Origin: Porticoccaceae bacterium
GTDB taxonomy: Bacteria > Pseudomonadota > Gammaproteobacteria > Pseudomonadales > Porticoccaceae
NCBI GenBank assembly: GCA_029250825.1
Contig: JAQXEN010000034.1
Location: 1-51,317, forward strand
DNA length: 51,317 bases
Reading direction: 5' to 3'
In this document: one piece after another, positions 26,009-35,869 of the stretch
How positions within the stretch are numbered: the stretch's first letter is position 1
Layout of the letters: every line of letters begins with the position of its first letter
Program-made: the position numbers and the translations under genes
The notes under the pieces: generated by a model
Database searches by the model: none
What the model saw: only the letters and a program-made list of their open reading frames with translations
What the model was told of the DNA's origin: nothing

Positions 26009-28261
26009 TTATTTAGGTTCTACCTCCAGCTTATCGACCTTCTGGAAGCCACGAGGCAGTTTGTGACCACGACGTCCGCGCTCGCCACTGTAGTGCTCAA
26101 GATCTTTGGCCTTCATTACAAGGTAGCGCTTACCTGAGTGAACCACAAGTGAATCGCCTTCAGAAACTACACCGTAGTCGATGACGAACTCTTCTCGAGC
26201 CTGTAATCGAGAGCCGGGGATATTGATAATCTTATTACCTTTACCCTTGGCTAATTCCGGTAGTTCGGCGATGGGGAACACCAATAAGCGTCCCTCATTG
26301 GTCACCGCAGCAATTTGTGCATTGGCATCATTGACCATTTTCGGCGAGAGAATTTTAGCGCCCTTGGGCAGTGATACCACCGCTTTACCGGCCCGGTTCT
26401 TGGTGTAGAGGTCGCCAACTTTACCCACGAAGCCATAGCCTGCATCGGTTCCCAGCAGTACTTTCTGATCGTCTGCGCCCATGATCACATCGGTAAATAG
26501 CGCGCCGGAGGAGACATTAAGGCGCCCCGTGGCGGGTTCGCCCTGTCCCCGTGCCGAGGGCAGTGTATGCCCCGCCAGGGCATAGAAACGGCCCGCGGAA
26601 TCCTGCAGGAAGACATTCTGATTGCTGCGGCCACAGGCTGCGGAGAGGAACTTATCCCCAGATTTATAGCTCAATGTGGTGGGATCTATATCGTGACCTT
26701 TGGCGCCGCGTATCCAGCCTTTATCCGAGAGTACAACGGTAATCGGTTCGGCAGTAAGCAGATCTTTTTCATTAAAGGCTTGAGATTCACCCCGTGAAAC
26801 TATCGGTGAGCGGCGTTCGTCACCAAATTCTTCGGCGGCGGCTTTAAGTTCTTTTTTCACTAAGGTTTTTAAACGGGTATCGGAACCGAGAATTAATTCC
26901 AGCTCGGCTTTTTCCTTAGCCAGTTCATCCTGCTCGGCGCGAATTTTAAACTCTTCGAGACGGGCTAACTGACGCAACTTGGTATCGAGGATATATTCCG
27001 CCTGAATATCCGAGAGACCAAAGCGCGCGATCAGGGCTGGCTTGGGTTCATCTTCGGTGCGGATTAGATGAATCACTTCATCAATATTTAAAAAGGCGAT
27101 CAACAAGCCATCTAAGAGGTGCAGGCGCTTGTCGACTTTTTCCAGACGGTAGCTGAGGCGCCGGCGGGTAACATCGGTGCGGAACAGCAGCCAGTCTTTG
27201 ATAATCTGACGCAGATTCATGACACCAGGCTTGCCATTGATACCAATAATATTGAGGTTAACTCTGTAGCTACGCTCAAGGTCACAGGTGGCAAATAGAT
27301 GGTCCATCAGAGCTTCGACATCTACGCGATTGGAGCGCGGAGTAATCACTAGTCGAGTCGGATTTTCATGATCTGACTCGTCTCGCAGATCTTCCACCAT
27401 CGGCAATTTTTTATTGCGCATCTGGGCGGCGATCTGTTCGAGAATCTTTGAGCCGGAGGCTTGGAACGGCAGTGCGGTAACAATAATATCGCCATCTTCT
27501 CGATGCCAAACGGCACGCATTTTGATCGAGCCGCGACCGGTCTCATAGACATTTTGAATGTCTTTTTGTGAGGTGATAATTTCGGCATCGGTGGGGTAGT
27601 CCGGCGCTTTAACAAACTCCATCAGTTCGGCGACGTCAGCTTTCGGGTTGTCGAGCATATGCAGGCAGGCACTAACCACTTCATTTAAGTTGTGGGGCGG
27701 AATATCGGTAGCCATACCCACGGCGATGCCGGTGGTGCCATTGAGCAGCACATTAGGTACTCGCGCTGGGAGAATTTCTGGCTCGTCCATCGTGGCGTCA
27801 AAGTTGGGTCGCCAGTTGGCGGTTCCCTGTCCCAATTCCGAGAGCAGTGCTTCGGCATATTTGGAAAGCTTTGATTCGGTGTATCGCATGGCGGCAAATG
27901 ACTTTGGATCATCTGCAGAACCCCAGTTGCCCTGACCATCCACGAGCGGGTAGCGGTAGGAGAATGGCTGGGCCATAAGCACCATAGCTTCATAGGCGGC
28001 GCCATCACCGTGGGGATGAAATTTACCAATTACATCACCGACTGTGCGCGCGGATTTTTTATATTTGGCGCTGGCTTTGAGGCCGAGCTCACTCATGGCG
28101 TAAATGATGCGTCGCTGAACCGGCTTTAGGCCGTCGCCAATATGCGGTAGGGCGCGGTCAAGAATGACGTACATTGAGTAGTCTAGATAGGCCTGTTCAA
28201 CATATTCGCTCATAGGTCGGCGTTCCAACCCTTCGCTATTAAAACTTACGATATCGTTCAT
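26009..28261 (-). CDS. parC: DNA topoisomerase IV subunit A
   Basis: Breaks and rejoins DNA to decatenate daughter chromosomes, paired with ParE. It has 750 residues, near E. coli ParC (752). The catalytic Tyr127 lies in AAMRYTES. The winged-helix, tower and C-gate blocks follow in order, and the C-terminal beta-pinwheel from about 500 lacks the GyrA box, as in ParC. The quinolone-region loop reads [10 protein letters not shown]: Gly87 stands where E. coli has Ser80, while Glu91 (E. coli Glu84) is kept. AGGA lies six bases before the ATG. It follows parE by 23 bp, so both subunits are probably made from one message. Confidence 0.97.
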   Translation of the reverse strand: MNDIVSFNSEGLERRPMSEYVEQAYLDYSMYVILDRALPHIGDGLKPVQRRIIYAMSELGLKASAKYKKSARTVGDVIGKFHPHGDGAAYEAMVLMAQPFSYRYPLVDGQGNWGSADDPKSFAAMRYTESKLSKYAEALLSELGQGTANWRPNFDATMDEPEILPARVPNVLLNGTTGIAVGMATDIPPHNLNEVVSACLHMLDNPKADVAELMEFVKAPDYPTDAEIITSQKDIQNVYETGRGSIKMRAVWHREDGDIIVTALPFQASGSKILEQIAAQMRNKKLPMVEDLRDESDHENPTRLVITPRSNRVDVEALMDHLFATCDLERSYRVNLNIIGINGKPGVMNLRQIIKDWLLFRTDVTRRRLSYRLEKVDKRLHLLDGLLIAFLNIDEVIHLIRTEDEPKPALIARFGLSDIQAEYILDTKLRQLARLEEFKIRAEQDELAKEKAELELILGSDTRLKTLVKKELKAAAEEFGDERRSPIVSRGESQAFNEKDLLTAEPITVVLSDKGWIRGAKGHDIDPTTLSYKSGDKFLSAACGRSNQNVFLQDSAGRFYALAGHTLPSARGQGEPATGRLNVSSGALFTDVIMGADDQKVLLGTDAGYGFVGKVGDLYTKNRAGKAVVSLPKGAKILSPKMVNDANAQIAAVTNEGRLLVFPIAELPELAKGKGNKIINIPGSRLQAREEFVIDYGVVSEGDSLVVHSGKRYLVMKAKDLEHYSGERGRRGHKLPRGFQKVDKLEVEPK

Positions 28262-28284
28262 CGTTGTTCCTATTTATAAAATCA

Positions 28285-30177
28285 TTAAAGATCGGCTATG
28301 CCAGCCAGATCCCCTTTGCTTTCAAGCCAGCTGCGACGATCCGGGGCGCGCTTTTTCGCCAGCAACATATCCATTGTCGAGTCGGTGCTGTCATCCACAT
28401 CGACGGTGAGCTGCACCAGACGACGGGTGTCTGGATTCATAGTGGTTTCCCGCAACTGTAATGGGTTCATTTCACCCAGCCCTTTAAAGCGCTGCACATT
28501 GACCTTGCCACGTTTGTTCTCGGCTTCAATGCGATCGAGAATGCCCTGCTTTTCCGATTCATCCAAGGCGTAGTAGACCTCTTTGCCCACATCGATACGG
28601 AACAGTGGCGGCATGGCCACATAGACATGTCCGGCGGTAACCAGTGGTCGGAAGTGACGCACAAACAATGCACACAGGAGGGTGGCAATATGCAGTCCAT
28701 CGGAGTCCGCATCGGCGAGGATGCAGATCTTGTGGTAGCGCAGCTTTTCAAGATTTTCGAGAGCTGGATCTATGCCCAGAGCCACTGAGATATCGTGCAC
28801 TTCCTGAGAGCCAAGGATCTCTTGTGAGTCCACTTCCCAGGTATTTAGGATCTTGCCGCGCAGAGGCATAATCGCTTGGTTTTCACGGTTGCGCGCCTGC
28901 TTGGCAGAACCGCCAGCAGAGTCACCTTCAACAAAGAATATTTCGCAGCGCTCGGGTTCACCGCTGGAGCAGTCGGCGAGTTTGCCGGGCAATGCTGGAC
29001 CCTGTGTGATCTTTTTACGCACCACTTTTTTGCTCGCACGCATCCGGCTCTGGGCGCTAAAGATACAGAGTTCGGCGAGTTTCTCGGCCTCTTCTGTGTG
29101 CTGGTTGAGCCAGAGACTAAAGGAGTCTTTGACCACACCGGAGACAAAGGCCGCGGCCTGTCGCGACGAGAGTCGATCTTTGGTCTGACCAGAAAACTGG
29201 GGATCTTCAAGTTTGGAGGAAAGCACAAAACTACAGCGGTCCCAGATATCGTCTGGTGTCAGTTTGACTCCTCGCGGTAGAAGATTTCTAAATTCACAAA
29301 ATTCACGCATGGCATCTAGCAGGCCGGTGCGCAGCCCATTGACATGGGTGCCGCCCTGGGGCGTGGGAATCAGATTAACGTAGCTCTCTTGCACCAGTTC
29401 GCCACCATCGGGCATCCACTGCACCGCCCAATCGGCGGCCTCGTTGGCTGCAGCATAGGTGCCGATAAAAGGTGTGGCTGGCAACACGTCCCAGCCCTGG
29501 AGCGATCCAGACAGGTAGTCTTGCAGGCCATCCTGATAGTGCCACTCTTCGCTCTCATCGGTATTCTCATCGTAAAAGCTAACCGTTAAACCACTGCAGA
29601 GCACGGCTTTGGCACGCAATACATGACGCAGCCGCAGCAGTGAAAATTTAACCGAGTCGAAGTAAGTTGGGTTGGGCCAGAAGCGTAAGATGGTGCCGGT
29701 GTTGCGCTGCCCGCAGCTGTCGATCACTAGCAGGTCCGAGGTCTTGTCGCCATTGGCAAAGGTGATCTGATGGACATTGCCACCGCGCTTGACGGTCAGT
29801 TCGAGTTTGTCAGACAGGGCATTGACCACTGAGACACCGACACCGTGGAGACCACCGGAGAACTGGTAGTTTTTATTGGAGAACTTGCCACCTGAATGCA
29901 GAGTAGAGAGAATCACCTCAACACCTGGTATGCCCTGCTCTGGGTGAATATCTACCGGCATGCCGCGACCATCATCACAAACTGACAGGGAGCCATCCTT
30001 GTGCAGGGTCACATCAATGCGACTGGCATGTCCGGCCAGAGCCTCATCGACACTGTTGTCGATCACCTCTTGGGCGAGATGGTTGGGGCGGGCGGTGTCG
30101 GTATACATGCCCGGGCGTTTGCGTACCGGATCTAGTCCAGTGAGGACTTCAATATCTTCTGCGTTATATGTGCTCAT
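28285..30177 (-). CDS. parE: DNA topoisomerase IV subunit B
   Basis: ATPase subunit of topoisomerase IV, 630 residues as in E. coli ParE. The GHKL ATP site is visible as DNSVDEALAG (about 40-49), DDGRGMPV and GGLHGVGVSVVNALS (108-122). The TOPRIM domain holds EGDSAGGSAKQARNR (about 412-426) and DADSDGLHI. The start LTGLDPVRKRPGMY is that of ParE rather than GyrB. It lies between yqiA, whose stop is five bases before this start, and parC. The tight spacing makes the yqiA-parE coupling likely. Confidence 0.97.
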   Translation of the reverse strand: MSTYNAEDIEVLTGLDPVRKRPGMYTDTARPNHLAQEVIDNSVDEALAGHASRIDVTLHKDGSLSVCDDGRGMPVDIHPEQGIPGVEVILSTLHSGGKFSNKNYQFSGGLHGVGVSVVNALSDKLELTVKRGGNVHQITFANGDKTSDLLVIDSCGQRNTGTILRFWPNPTYFDSVKFSLLRLRHVLRAKAVLCSGLTVSFYDENTDESEEWHYQDGLQDYLSGSLQGWDVLPATPFIGTYAAANEAADWAVQWMPDGGELVQESYVNLIPTPQGGTHVNGLRTGLLDAMREFCEFRNLLPRGVKLTPDDIWDRCSFVLSSKLEDPQFSGQTKDRLSSRQAAAFVSGVVKDSFSLWLNQHTEEAEKLAELCIFSAQSRMRASKKVVRKKITQGPALPGKLADCSSGEPERCEIFFVEGDSAGGSAKQARNRENQAIMPLRGKILNTWEVDSQEILGSQEVHDISVALGIDPALENLEKLRYHKICILADADSDGLHIATLLCALFVRHFRPLVTAGHVYVAMPPLFRIDVGKEVYYALDESEKQGILDRIEAENKRGKVNVQRFKGLGEMNPLQLRETTMNPDTRRLVQLTVDVDDSTDSTMDMLLAKKRAPDRRSWLESKGDLAGIADL

Positions 30178-30182
30178 GCGCC

Positions 30183-30809
30183 CTACAGGTCAGGTTGTAA
30201 TTGTGGGTTGCTCGGAACCGTCGACACCAAAAATTGGTGGATGGTTGCCAAGTGTCGATGATAATCAATAAAGCTGTGATCGCCACCGGATTCAAGAATT
30301 ATTTTGCAGCCTCGATAGCGCTGCTCTGCATCACGATAATCAAGCACTTCGTCACCGCTTTGCAATAGCACTAGGTAATTATTTTTATTATTTATCACCG
30401 CTGGGTCCCAGCGCTGGTATTCGTCGATGTGCTGAGGCTCAAACACCCAGCTTTCTCCGCTGTGATAGTTGCGGTTTTCCCCGAGCCATTTATCTAAACC
30501 GCGCGCCGGGCTAACCGCTGGATTAATCAATACGGCGCTGAGATTGGACCCACTGACCAAGCCAAAATGTTCGAGCAGACAGGTGGCATAAAAACCGCCC
30601 ATAGAACTGCCAACAACAAACACCGGCTCTGACAGGCGCGCTTCAACTATTTCCCGCAACAGCGCCATCGACTGATCAGCATAGGGTGGCAGTGATGGGC
30701 AGATAAACTCTATTTCAGGGGCATTTTCCCCGAACCACTGCTGGGTCTGCTGCGCCTTCGCGGACTCTGGCGAACTATTAAACCCATGTAAATAAAGCAG
30801 CGTTGGCAT
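30183..30809 (-). CDS. yqiA: YqiA-type esterase
   Basis: Alpha/beta-hydrolase of the UPF0227/YqiA family, 208 residues. The oxyanion segment YLHGFNSSP is at the N-terminus. The nucleophile elbow GSSMGG holds the Ser at about 91. The acid is probably the Asp of QSGDEVLDY, and the base is the His of GGDHSF. E. coli YqiA has esterase activity on small acyl esters, and the natural substrate is unknown. A TTG at 30818 would add three residues; the ATG at 30809 matches the family start. Order cpdA-yqiA-parE is as in E. coli. Confidence 0.9.
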   Translation of the reverse strand: MPTLLYLHGFNSSPESAKAQQTQQWFGENAPEIEFICPSLPPYADQSMALLREIVEARLSEPVFVVGSSMGGFYATCLLEHFGLVSGSNLSAVLINPAVSPARGLDKWLGENRNYHSGESWVFEPQHIDEYQRWDPAVINNKNNYLVLLQSGDEVLDYRDAEQRYRGCKIILESGGDHSFIDYHRHLATIHQFLVSTVPSNPQLQPDL

Positions 30810-30911
30810 TGACGGCAATCTATTTTTTGGAAGGCGATAGTATAGCCAAAGCGACAGCTTTAGGGTCGATTGATTGCGCAGTAATTGGACAGGCGGTATT
30901 CGAGAGAGTGA

Positions 30912-31697
30912 CTAGTAACCGGCACAGCTGCGATCGCACTGCTGGGCAAAATCTTTGAGAAATTCAACGCCGGTATCGAGGCTGCCGTCCTCATGTAAAT
31001 CTAACCAGCGATAGCCCGGCGGTTTATCGGCGAGACCAAAGTCATGGCTGTGCTGCTCGAATTGAACGCAACTTGAGGGGGTGGAAAAAACCGGAATCTC
31101 TCCCCACAGGCTGTCGTGGTGCTGATGCACATGGCCGGTAATCACAGCCTTGATCTGACCGTGAGCAACGAGCAACTCGTAGAGGCGATGATGGTTGTCG
31201 ATCTGCTGCTGGTCGAGCCAAGTGGAGTTAACCAGCACAGGAGAGTGGTGCACGGCGATCACGACAAACTTACCTGCCAGCTGCTTTAAACTCTGTTCGG
31301 CAAATGCCAATTCGGCCCCTGAAAAATGCCCTCCGGGCTGACCTACTTTGGAGCTATCCAGCAATAGTATGGCCCAATTGCCGGCTTCATAAATAAGCAC
31401 CCGGGGAAAGTCCGGCAGGTTGGCCTCCATGCTCGCGACATTGTCGTGATTGCCGGGGAGCCAGATCGCATCCCGGGCTTTTTCACTCAGGGTTTTATTG
31501 AGTAGCTGATATGCGCCGGCCTGATAATCGCTGGCCAGATCACCGGTTAGAAGCAATAGATTGTCTCCGCGACCCTGAGCTTCGGAGGCCTGCAGTACCG
31601 CGTTAAAACTGTCGAAGGTGGTTACACCGCCGAGGGTCTCTTGTTCGTCTGCACCCAGGTGCAAATCAGTGATTTGGGTAATATGCACTGTACTCAT
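30912..31697 (-). CDS. cpdA: 3',5'-cyclic AMP phosphodiesterase
   Basis: Class III phosphodiesterase that hydrolyses cAMP and so tunes CRP-dependent regulation. It has 261 residues. All calcineurin-like metal motifs are present: TDLHLG (about 10-15), LTGDLASD, LPGNHDN, an HHSP segment and GHVHQHHD. The C-terminal pair of Cys residues (CDRSCAGY) is an unremarkable difference. GAGAGA precedes the ATG. The gene lies between yqiB (DUF1249) and yqiA, the same order as in E. coli, with 29 bp to the former. Confidence 0.95.
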   Translation of the reverse strand: MSTVHITQITDLHLGADEQETLGGVTTFDSFNAVLQASEAQGRGDNLLLLTGDLASDYQAGAYQLLNKTLSEKARDAIWLPGNHDNVASMEANLPDFPRVLIYEAGNWAILLLDSSKVGQPGGHFSGAELAFAEQSLKQLAGKFVVIAVHHSPVLVNSTWLDQQQIDNHHRLYELLVAHGQIKAVITGHVHQHHDSLWGEIPVFSTPSSCVQFEQHSHDFGLADKPPGYRWLDLHEDGSLDTGVEFLKDFAQQCDRSCAGY

Positions 31698-31726
31698 TAA
31701 ATCTCTCGCGCTGTGTGGCTCTCCGT

Positions 31727-32176
31727 TTACTGCAGAGACAGTTTTACTTTACTCATGCCGTGGCTCAATCCGTGGGCTAACAAATCACTTAAAAACATAT
31801 TCCACTGCCATTTTTCATCCGGAGCCTGCATTGATGATTTCTCGGCCAGCTCCCAGGGAATGGTTCGATCACTGCACCACTCAACCACTTCTGCCATCTT
31901 CGCGTCATGATAGATTCGCACTTTGATCTGAATTTCTGGCAACCACTCTGGCCTTGCGCTCTCGGCGACAATACTCAGCAAGTGAGTATAGCGGGTGATC
32001 TCATCTATTCGAACCTGCATGCCACTGTTGCATTCATGGGTAAAATCAACATCGATGCTTTGCCCCAACTGCGGCAGCCTCGGCATCAGGCGCAGCAGGC
32101 GCACGTAATTGAGCTCGCACTCACCGTGCAGGCGCTGCAGATTGTGTCGCTGGCGTCGTCGTTCAGATACTGACAA
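31727..32176 (-). CDS. yqiB: DUF1249 protein YqiB
   Basis: 149-residue cytoplasmic protein of a family with no assigned role. The family blocks are visible: a CELNYVRLLRLMP segment near the start, ITRYTHLLSI, and KVRIYHDAKMAEVVEW; the C-terminal NMFLSDLLAHGLSHG aligns with the end of YqiB. The start is a TTG at 32176, because there is no ATG before the conserved block; the Shine-Dalgarno is weak. It sits between nudF and cpdA as in E. coli, and co-inheritance of this block suggests shared expression rather than a known shared pathway. Confidence 0.85.
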   Translation of the reverse strand: MSVSERRRQRHNLQRLHGECELNYVRLLRLMPRLPQLGQSIDVDFTHECNSGMQVRIDEITRYTHLLSIVAESARPEWLPEIQIKVRIYHDAKMAEVVEWCSDRTIPWELAEKSSMQAPDEKWQWNMFLSDLLAHGLSHGMSKVKLSLQ

Positions 32177-32230
32177 AGTCGCTTCTCGCTGGTCGTGATG
32201 CAGTTAACTTTTTCACTTTCGTGGCTCTTT

Positions 32231-32857
32231 TTAGGCTGATATACAAGACTCAAGTCTCAATCGTTGATGGTTTAATTGTAGCCAAAGCAGCGCCACCGAC
32301 ATGGCCGCACTGTTGAGAAGACCCTTTGAAAACGCCTCCATAGTTTCATCGTAGCTCCAAACATGCAGCAGAATATCCTCACCGCCGTTCTCGAGGCCAA
32401 ATATGCCACCGCGATCACTGAGGTCAACAAGACCACAGAAGAGGTGCATTTTTTCATCTGTACCCCCAGAGCTGACCAGATAGTCGCAGATTGGTAGTAG
32501 CTTTTCCACTTCGAGACCGCTCTCTTCAAAGAGTTCTCTGACCGCCACCTGCTCTGGACTTTCACCGACCTCGATCATTCCCGCAATAACCTCGTACTGC
32601 CAGGGTCCGCGAACTTCATTGAGTGCTCCGGGACGAAATTGTTCGATCACGCCAACCCTGTGATTACGCGGATCATAAAGCAAGACACCCGCCGCATCCC
32701 CGCGCTGGAACAGCTCTCGGCGCAAGGGCTTGCTCCAGCCGCCGCCGAACAGTCGATGCTCAACCGCCATGCGGGTCATTTTAAAGAAACCCTGGAATAC
32801 TGTCTCGGTTGATTTTAGCCGATAGTCGGAAGGTCCAAAGCGATGCTTTTTATCCAT
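32231..32857 (-). CDS. nudF: ADP-ribose pyrophosphatase (Nudix)
   Basis: Hydrolyses ADP-ribose to AMP and ribose 5-phosphate. It has 208 residues. The Nudix box is complete from Gly93 to Leu115, with Glu99, Arg107-Glu108 and Glu111-Glu112 in the expected spacing. The start of the Nudix domain (VLLYDPRNHRVGVIEQFR) and the length match E. coli NudF (209). It is the first gene of the nudF-yqiB-cpdA-yqiA-parE-parC block and is divergent from tolC across 178 bp. No strong promoter was recognised in that spacer. Confidence 0.94.
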   Translation of the reverse strand: MDKKHRFGPSDYRLKSTETVFQGFFKMTRMAVEHRLFGGGWSKPLRRELFQRGDAAGVLLYDPRNHRVGVIEQFRPGALNEVRGPWQYEVIAGMIEVGESPEQVAVRELFEESGLEVEKLLPICDYLVSSGGTDEKMHLFCGLVDLSDRGGIFGLENGGEDILLHVWSYDETMEAFSKGLLNSAAMSVALLWLQLNHQRLRLESCISA

Positions 32858-33035
32858 TGTCTGACTGTCTCTTTATAGTGGGAGTATCTTTTACGTTGGA
32901 GCTTAAACTATTTGATCATTTAAAACGTCTAACCATAGGGTTCAAATATCGCACTAATTTGGTGCCGGATCATTAAAGGCTGAGTATGACTTCGAATAAA
33001 CCTGCTAAACTAAACCTCGTCCAAATGGAGGTCAT

Positions 33036-34427
33036 ATGCACACTGTAAAAAAACATTTTTTGATTGCTGCTGTCGCGTTTTTAGCGCCACAGCTAGCCGT
33101 TTCTGATTCACTTGTCGATATATACGAAAGTGCGTTGGAAAACGATCCAGTTCTGAGAGCTGCACGAGCCAGCTTTAATGCTGATCGAGAAATTAAAAAT
33201 ATCAGCCGCGCTGCTCTTTTGCCGCAATTGGCTATATCTGGCGAATACAAAGAGTCTGAAACAAACGAAGACTCCAGCACCAGTTTTAATATTAATGGTC
33301 AGCTCTTGCCTTCAGTTAATCAGGGTAGAATCGATAGTGACGGCACCTCATACAGAGCCTCGCTAACTCAGGCTATTTTCGACATGCCCTCATGGTATCG
33401 TTTCCAAGGCAGCAAGTCGCTCAGTGAAAGTGCCCGTGCGCAGTTTGCCGCCGATCAGCAGAGCCTGATTATTCGGGTTAGCGATGCCTACTTCAATGTA
33501 TTGCGTGCCTACGACAATATGCAGACTCGCAATGCAGAAGAGCGTGCGATTCAGCGTCAGCTCGAGCAGACTCGAGAGCGTTTCGAAGTGGGTCTGTTAC
33601 CGGTAACCGATGTTCACGAAGCTCAGGCAGTCTACGATGATGCCGTGGTCAATAGCCTCGAAGCACGGGGAGCATTGAATATCGCCTTTGAACGGCTGCA
33701 AGTGCTCACCGGTGAAGAGCACAATGTGCTTGCGGGACTGGCAGAAAAATTTGTTGCGACCAACCCCCAGCCTCTAGACAACAGTGAGTGGGTGGATTTC
33801 GCGATTGGCAATAACTATCCCCTCAAGGTCGCCAAGCTGGGCAAAGACGCAGCCTATAATAATGCCAAAGCTGCAGCGGCAGCGCGCTTGCCCAAAATCA
33901 CTGGCAGCGCCAGCTACTTTGACGCAGACTCTGACGGCACTCGATATACAGTGCCCTTTGATAGTCAGCAGGATGGCAGCTCATTTGCGGTTTCGATCAC
34001 TATGCCAATCTGGCTCGGCGGTTCTCTGGACGCTCAACGCCGTCAGGCCAAACAGCGATCGATTGCCTCAAGTGAAGGCTATATTGCCACCAAACGCAAT
34101 ACGGTTCAGGCCACTCGCTCACTGCACCAGTTGGTGCTGACCAATACTGCGCGAGTTAAAGCCCGCGCTCAGTCGATAACTTCAGCGGACAGTGCCCTGC
34201 AGGCAACTCAGGCGGGCTATGAAGTGGGCACTAGAAATATTGTCGATGTGTTGGTGGCTCAGCGCACAGTTTTTCAGGCGCGTCGCAATTTTGCCAATGC
34301 CCGTTATGACTATATTTTATCGATGATGGGTTTAAAGGAAGTCGCCGGCCAGCTATCTCCGGATGATGTCTATGAACTCAATGCTTGGCTGGATCCGCAG
34401 CTGGTAATTAATAAAGCGGCCAATTAG
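33036..34427 (+). CDS. tolC: TolC family outer-membrane channel
   Basis: Outer-membrane exit duct for type I secretion and RND/MFS efflux. It has 463 residues including a signal peptide ending near AVSDS. Two OEP repeats are seen: residues about 25-215 and 235-430, each with a helical hairpin. YESALENDPVLRAARA and PWYRFQ-type segments match TolC, and FEVGLLPVTDVHEAQA and YEVGTRNIVDVLVAQ are the paired repeat motifs. GGAGGT sits three bases before the ATG. Its divergence from nudF is the same as in E. coli. The RND/MMPL gene in this window is not known to use it. Confidence 0.94.
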   Translation: MHTVKKHFLIAAVAFLAPQLAVSDSLVDIYESALENDPVLRAARASFNADREIKNISRAALLPQLAISGEYKESETNEDSSTSFNINGQLLPSVNQGRIDSDGTSYRASLTQAIFDMPSWYRFQGSKSLSESARAQFAADQQSLIIRVSDAYFNVLRAYDNMQTRNAEERAIQRQLEQTRERFEVGLLPVTDVHEAQAVYDDAVVNSLEARGALNIAFERLQVLTGEEHNVLAGLAEKFVATNPQPLDNSEWVDFAIGNNYPLKVAKLGKDAAYNNAKAAAAARLPKITGSASYFDADSDGTRYTVPFDSQQDGSSFAVSITMPIWLGGSLDAQRRQAKQRSIASSEGYIATKRNTVQATRSLHQLVLTNTARVKARAQSITSADSALQATQAGYEVGTRNIVDVLVAQRTVFQARRNFANARYDYILSMMGLKEVAGQLSPDDVYELNAWLDPQLVINKAAN

Positions 34428-34464
34428 TAATCGGTTGGATGGCCTGAGGCGATTAGGGTCTCGG

Positions 34465-34498
34465 GCTGTCTACTGGCTCAAGCTGTCTACTCGCTCAA
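34465..34498 (-). repeat. 17-bp tandem duplication across the waaA stop codon
   Basis: Two copies, 34465-34481 and 34482-34498, differ at one position. The inner copy carries the last waaA codons and its TAG; the outer copy lies after the stop and repeats TTGAGCCAGTAG. It looks like a local slippage duplication. Confidence 0.75.
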
Positions 34499-35761
34499 GC
34501 TGCTATCAATCACTGCCAATAACTTCTCCAGCGCACCACGGTTGGCTTCGGCCACAAACTGCGCCTGGCGGCCCGTCTGCTGGGCCTGATCTGGATTTTC
34601 GATCAACTCTATCGCTGTCTCTGCCAGCGCCGCAGCATCCTCGATTAACGATAGGCCTCCAGACTCAGCTAACAAGCGCGATACCTCAGCGAAATTAAAC
34701 ACCGACAGTCCACTCAAGATCGGCTTACTCCAAGCGGCTGGTTCAATCATATTGTGGCCGCCATTGCTCACCAGACTGCCGCCGACAAAGGCGATATCGC
34801 AGGCGCCAAAGAATGTCATCAGCTCACCCATCGTGTCACCAAGCAGTATATCCGCCTGCTCCACCGGATCATTGCTGCTGCGCCTTGCCAGGCTGTAACC
34901 TGAAGCGAGGCAGAGGTCGGCAACCTGATTAAAACGTTCCGGGTGACGGGGCACCAATACCAGCAAGACATTGTCGATACGCTGTCTAATTTGGCCAAAG
35001 GCCTGCAGAATAATTTCGTCTTCACCACGATGGGTGCTGGCCGCCAATAGAACCGGGCGCTGCCCAGCGCCGCGCCAGTACTGCCCAAGCGCCTCGGCGC
35101 TGAGCCTGATATGCTCATTGAGTTCGAGATCAAATTTGATATTACCACTGATATAGAGATTTTCAGGAGGTAGCCCCAGCGCCTCAAAGCGCGCGCCGTC
35201 ATCTCTGTGTTGAGCCGCAACGGCACTCAATTGAGCAAACATAGGTGCACTGAGTTTTGGCACTCGAGCATAGCCGCGAGCGGACTTTTCTGACAGTCGC
35301 CCATTGGCCAAAATCACGGGAATCTGACGCTGATAACAGGCGGCAACCGTATTTGGCCATAGCTCGGTCTCCATAATAATCAGTATCTTTGGCTGTACTC
35401 GACTGAGAAATCGCGCCACCGAACCAGGCATATCATAGGGTGCATAGCTGTGATCCACCGAATCTCCAAAGGCAGCGGTTATGCGCTCGGATCCGGTAGC
35501 AGTCATGCAGGTAACTAGCAGACGATGGTCTGGGTATTTTATTTGTAAGGCTTTAACCAGAGGCACTGCGGCGAGAGTTTCACCCACCGAAACCGCGTGC
35601 AGCCAGATAATCTCTTTACTCGACTCCGGTGCCGAGACAAACCCAAAGCGCTGCAGCCAGCGTTTGCGATAGTTGGGTGTGGCAATTCCACGAAACAGCA
35701 GGCGCAGCAAAATAAGCGGCAACAGCAAGTAGAAGAAAACTGAGTAAAGGTGTCTTGGCAT
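34487..35761 (-). CDS. waaA: 3-deoxy-D-manno-octulosonic acid transferase
   Basis: Transfers Kdo from CMP-Kdo to the lipid A precursor at the inner face of the membrane. It has 424 residues, equal in size to E. coli WaaA. An N-terminal membrane helix (about 5-24) anchors it. HAVSVGE with Glu61 is the conserved acceptor-side motif, IMETELWPN is the second family block, and GGSLVSNGGHNMIEP is the nucleotide-sugar binding block. No strong Shine-Dalgarno is seen. It is the last gene of a minus-strand run of envelope-glycan genes and lies 108 bp after the unknown gene at 35870. Confidence 0.95.
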   Translation of the reverse strand: MPRHLYSVFFYLLLPLILLRLLFRGIATPNYRKRWLQRFGFVSAPESSKEIIWLHAVSVGETLAAVPLVKALQIKYPDHRLLVTCMTATGSERITAAFGDSVDHSYAPYDMPGSVARFLSRVQPKILIIMETELWPNTVAACYQRQIPVILANGRLSEKSARGYARVPKLSAPMFAQLSAVAAQHRDDGARFEALGLPPENLYISGNIKFDLELNEHIRLSAEALGQYWRGAGQRPVLLAASTHRGEDEIILQAFGQIRQRIDNVLLVLVPRHPERFNQVADLCLASGYSLARRSSNDPVEQADILLGDTMGELMTFFGACDIAFVGGSLVSNGGHNMIEPAAWSKPILSGLSVFNFAEVSRLLAESGGLSLIEDAAALAETAIELIENPDQAQQTGRQAQFVAEANRGALEKLLAVIDSSLSE

Positions 35762-35869
35762 AGTTTTAACCAGCCTTAAAGGGCTGCAAAGGCGATTATA
35801 TGTCTGTAGTCAAAATAGCAGAATTAATACCCACAAGCCATGCTAGATATTCTCGTTAAGCCGGAGTGG

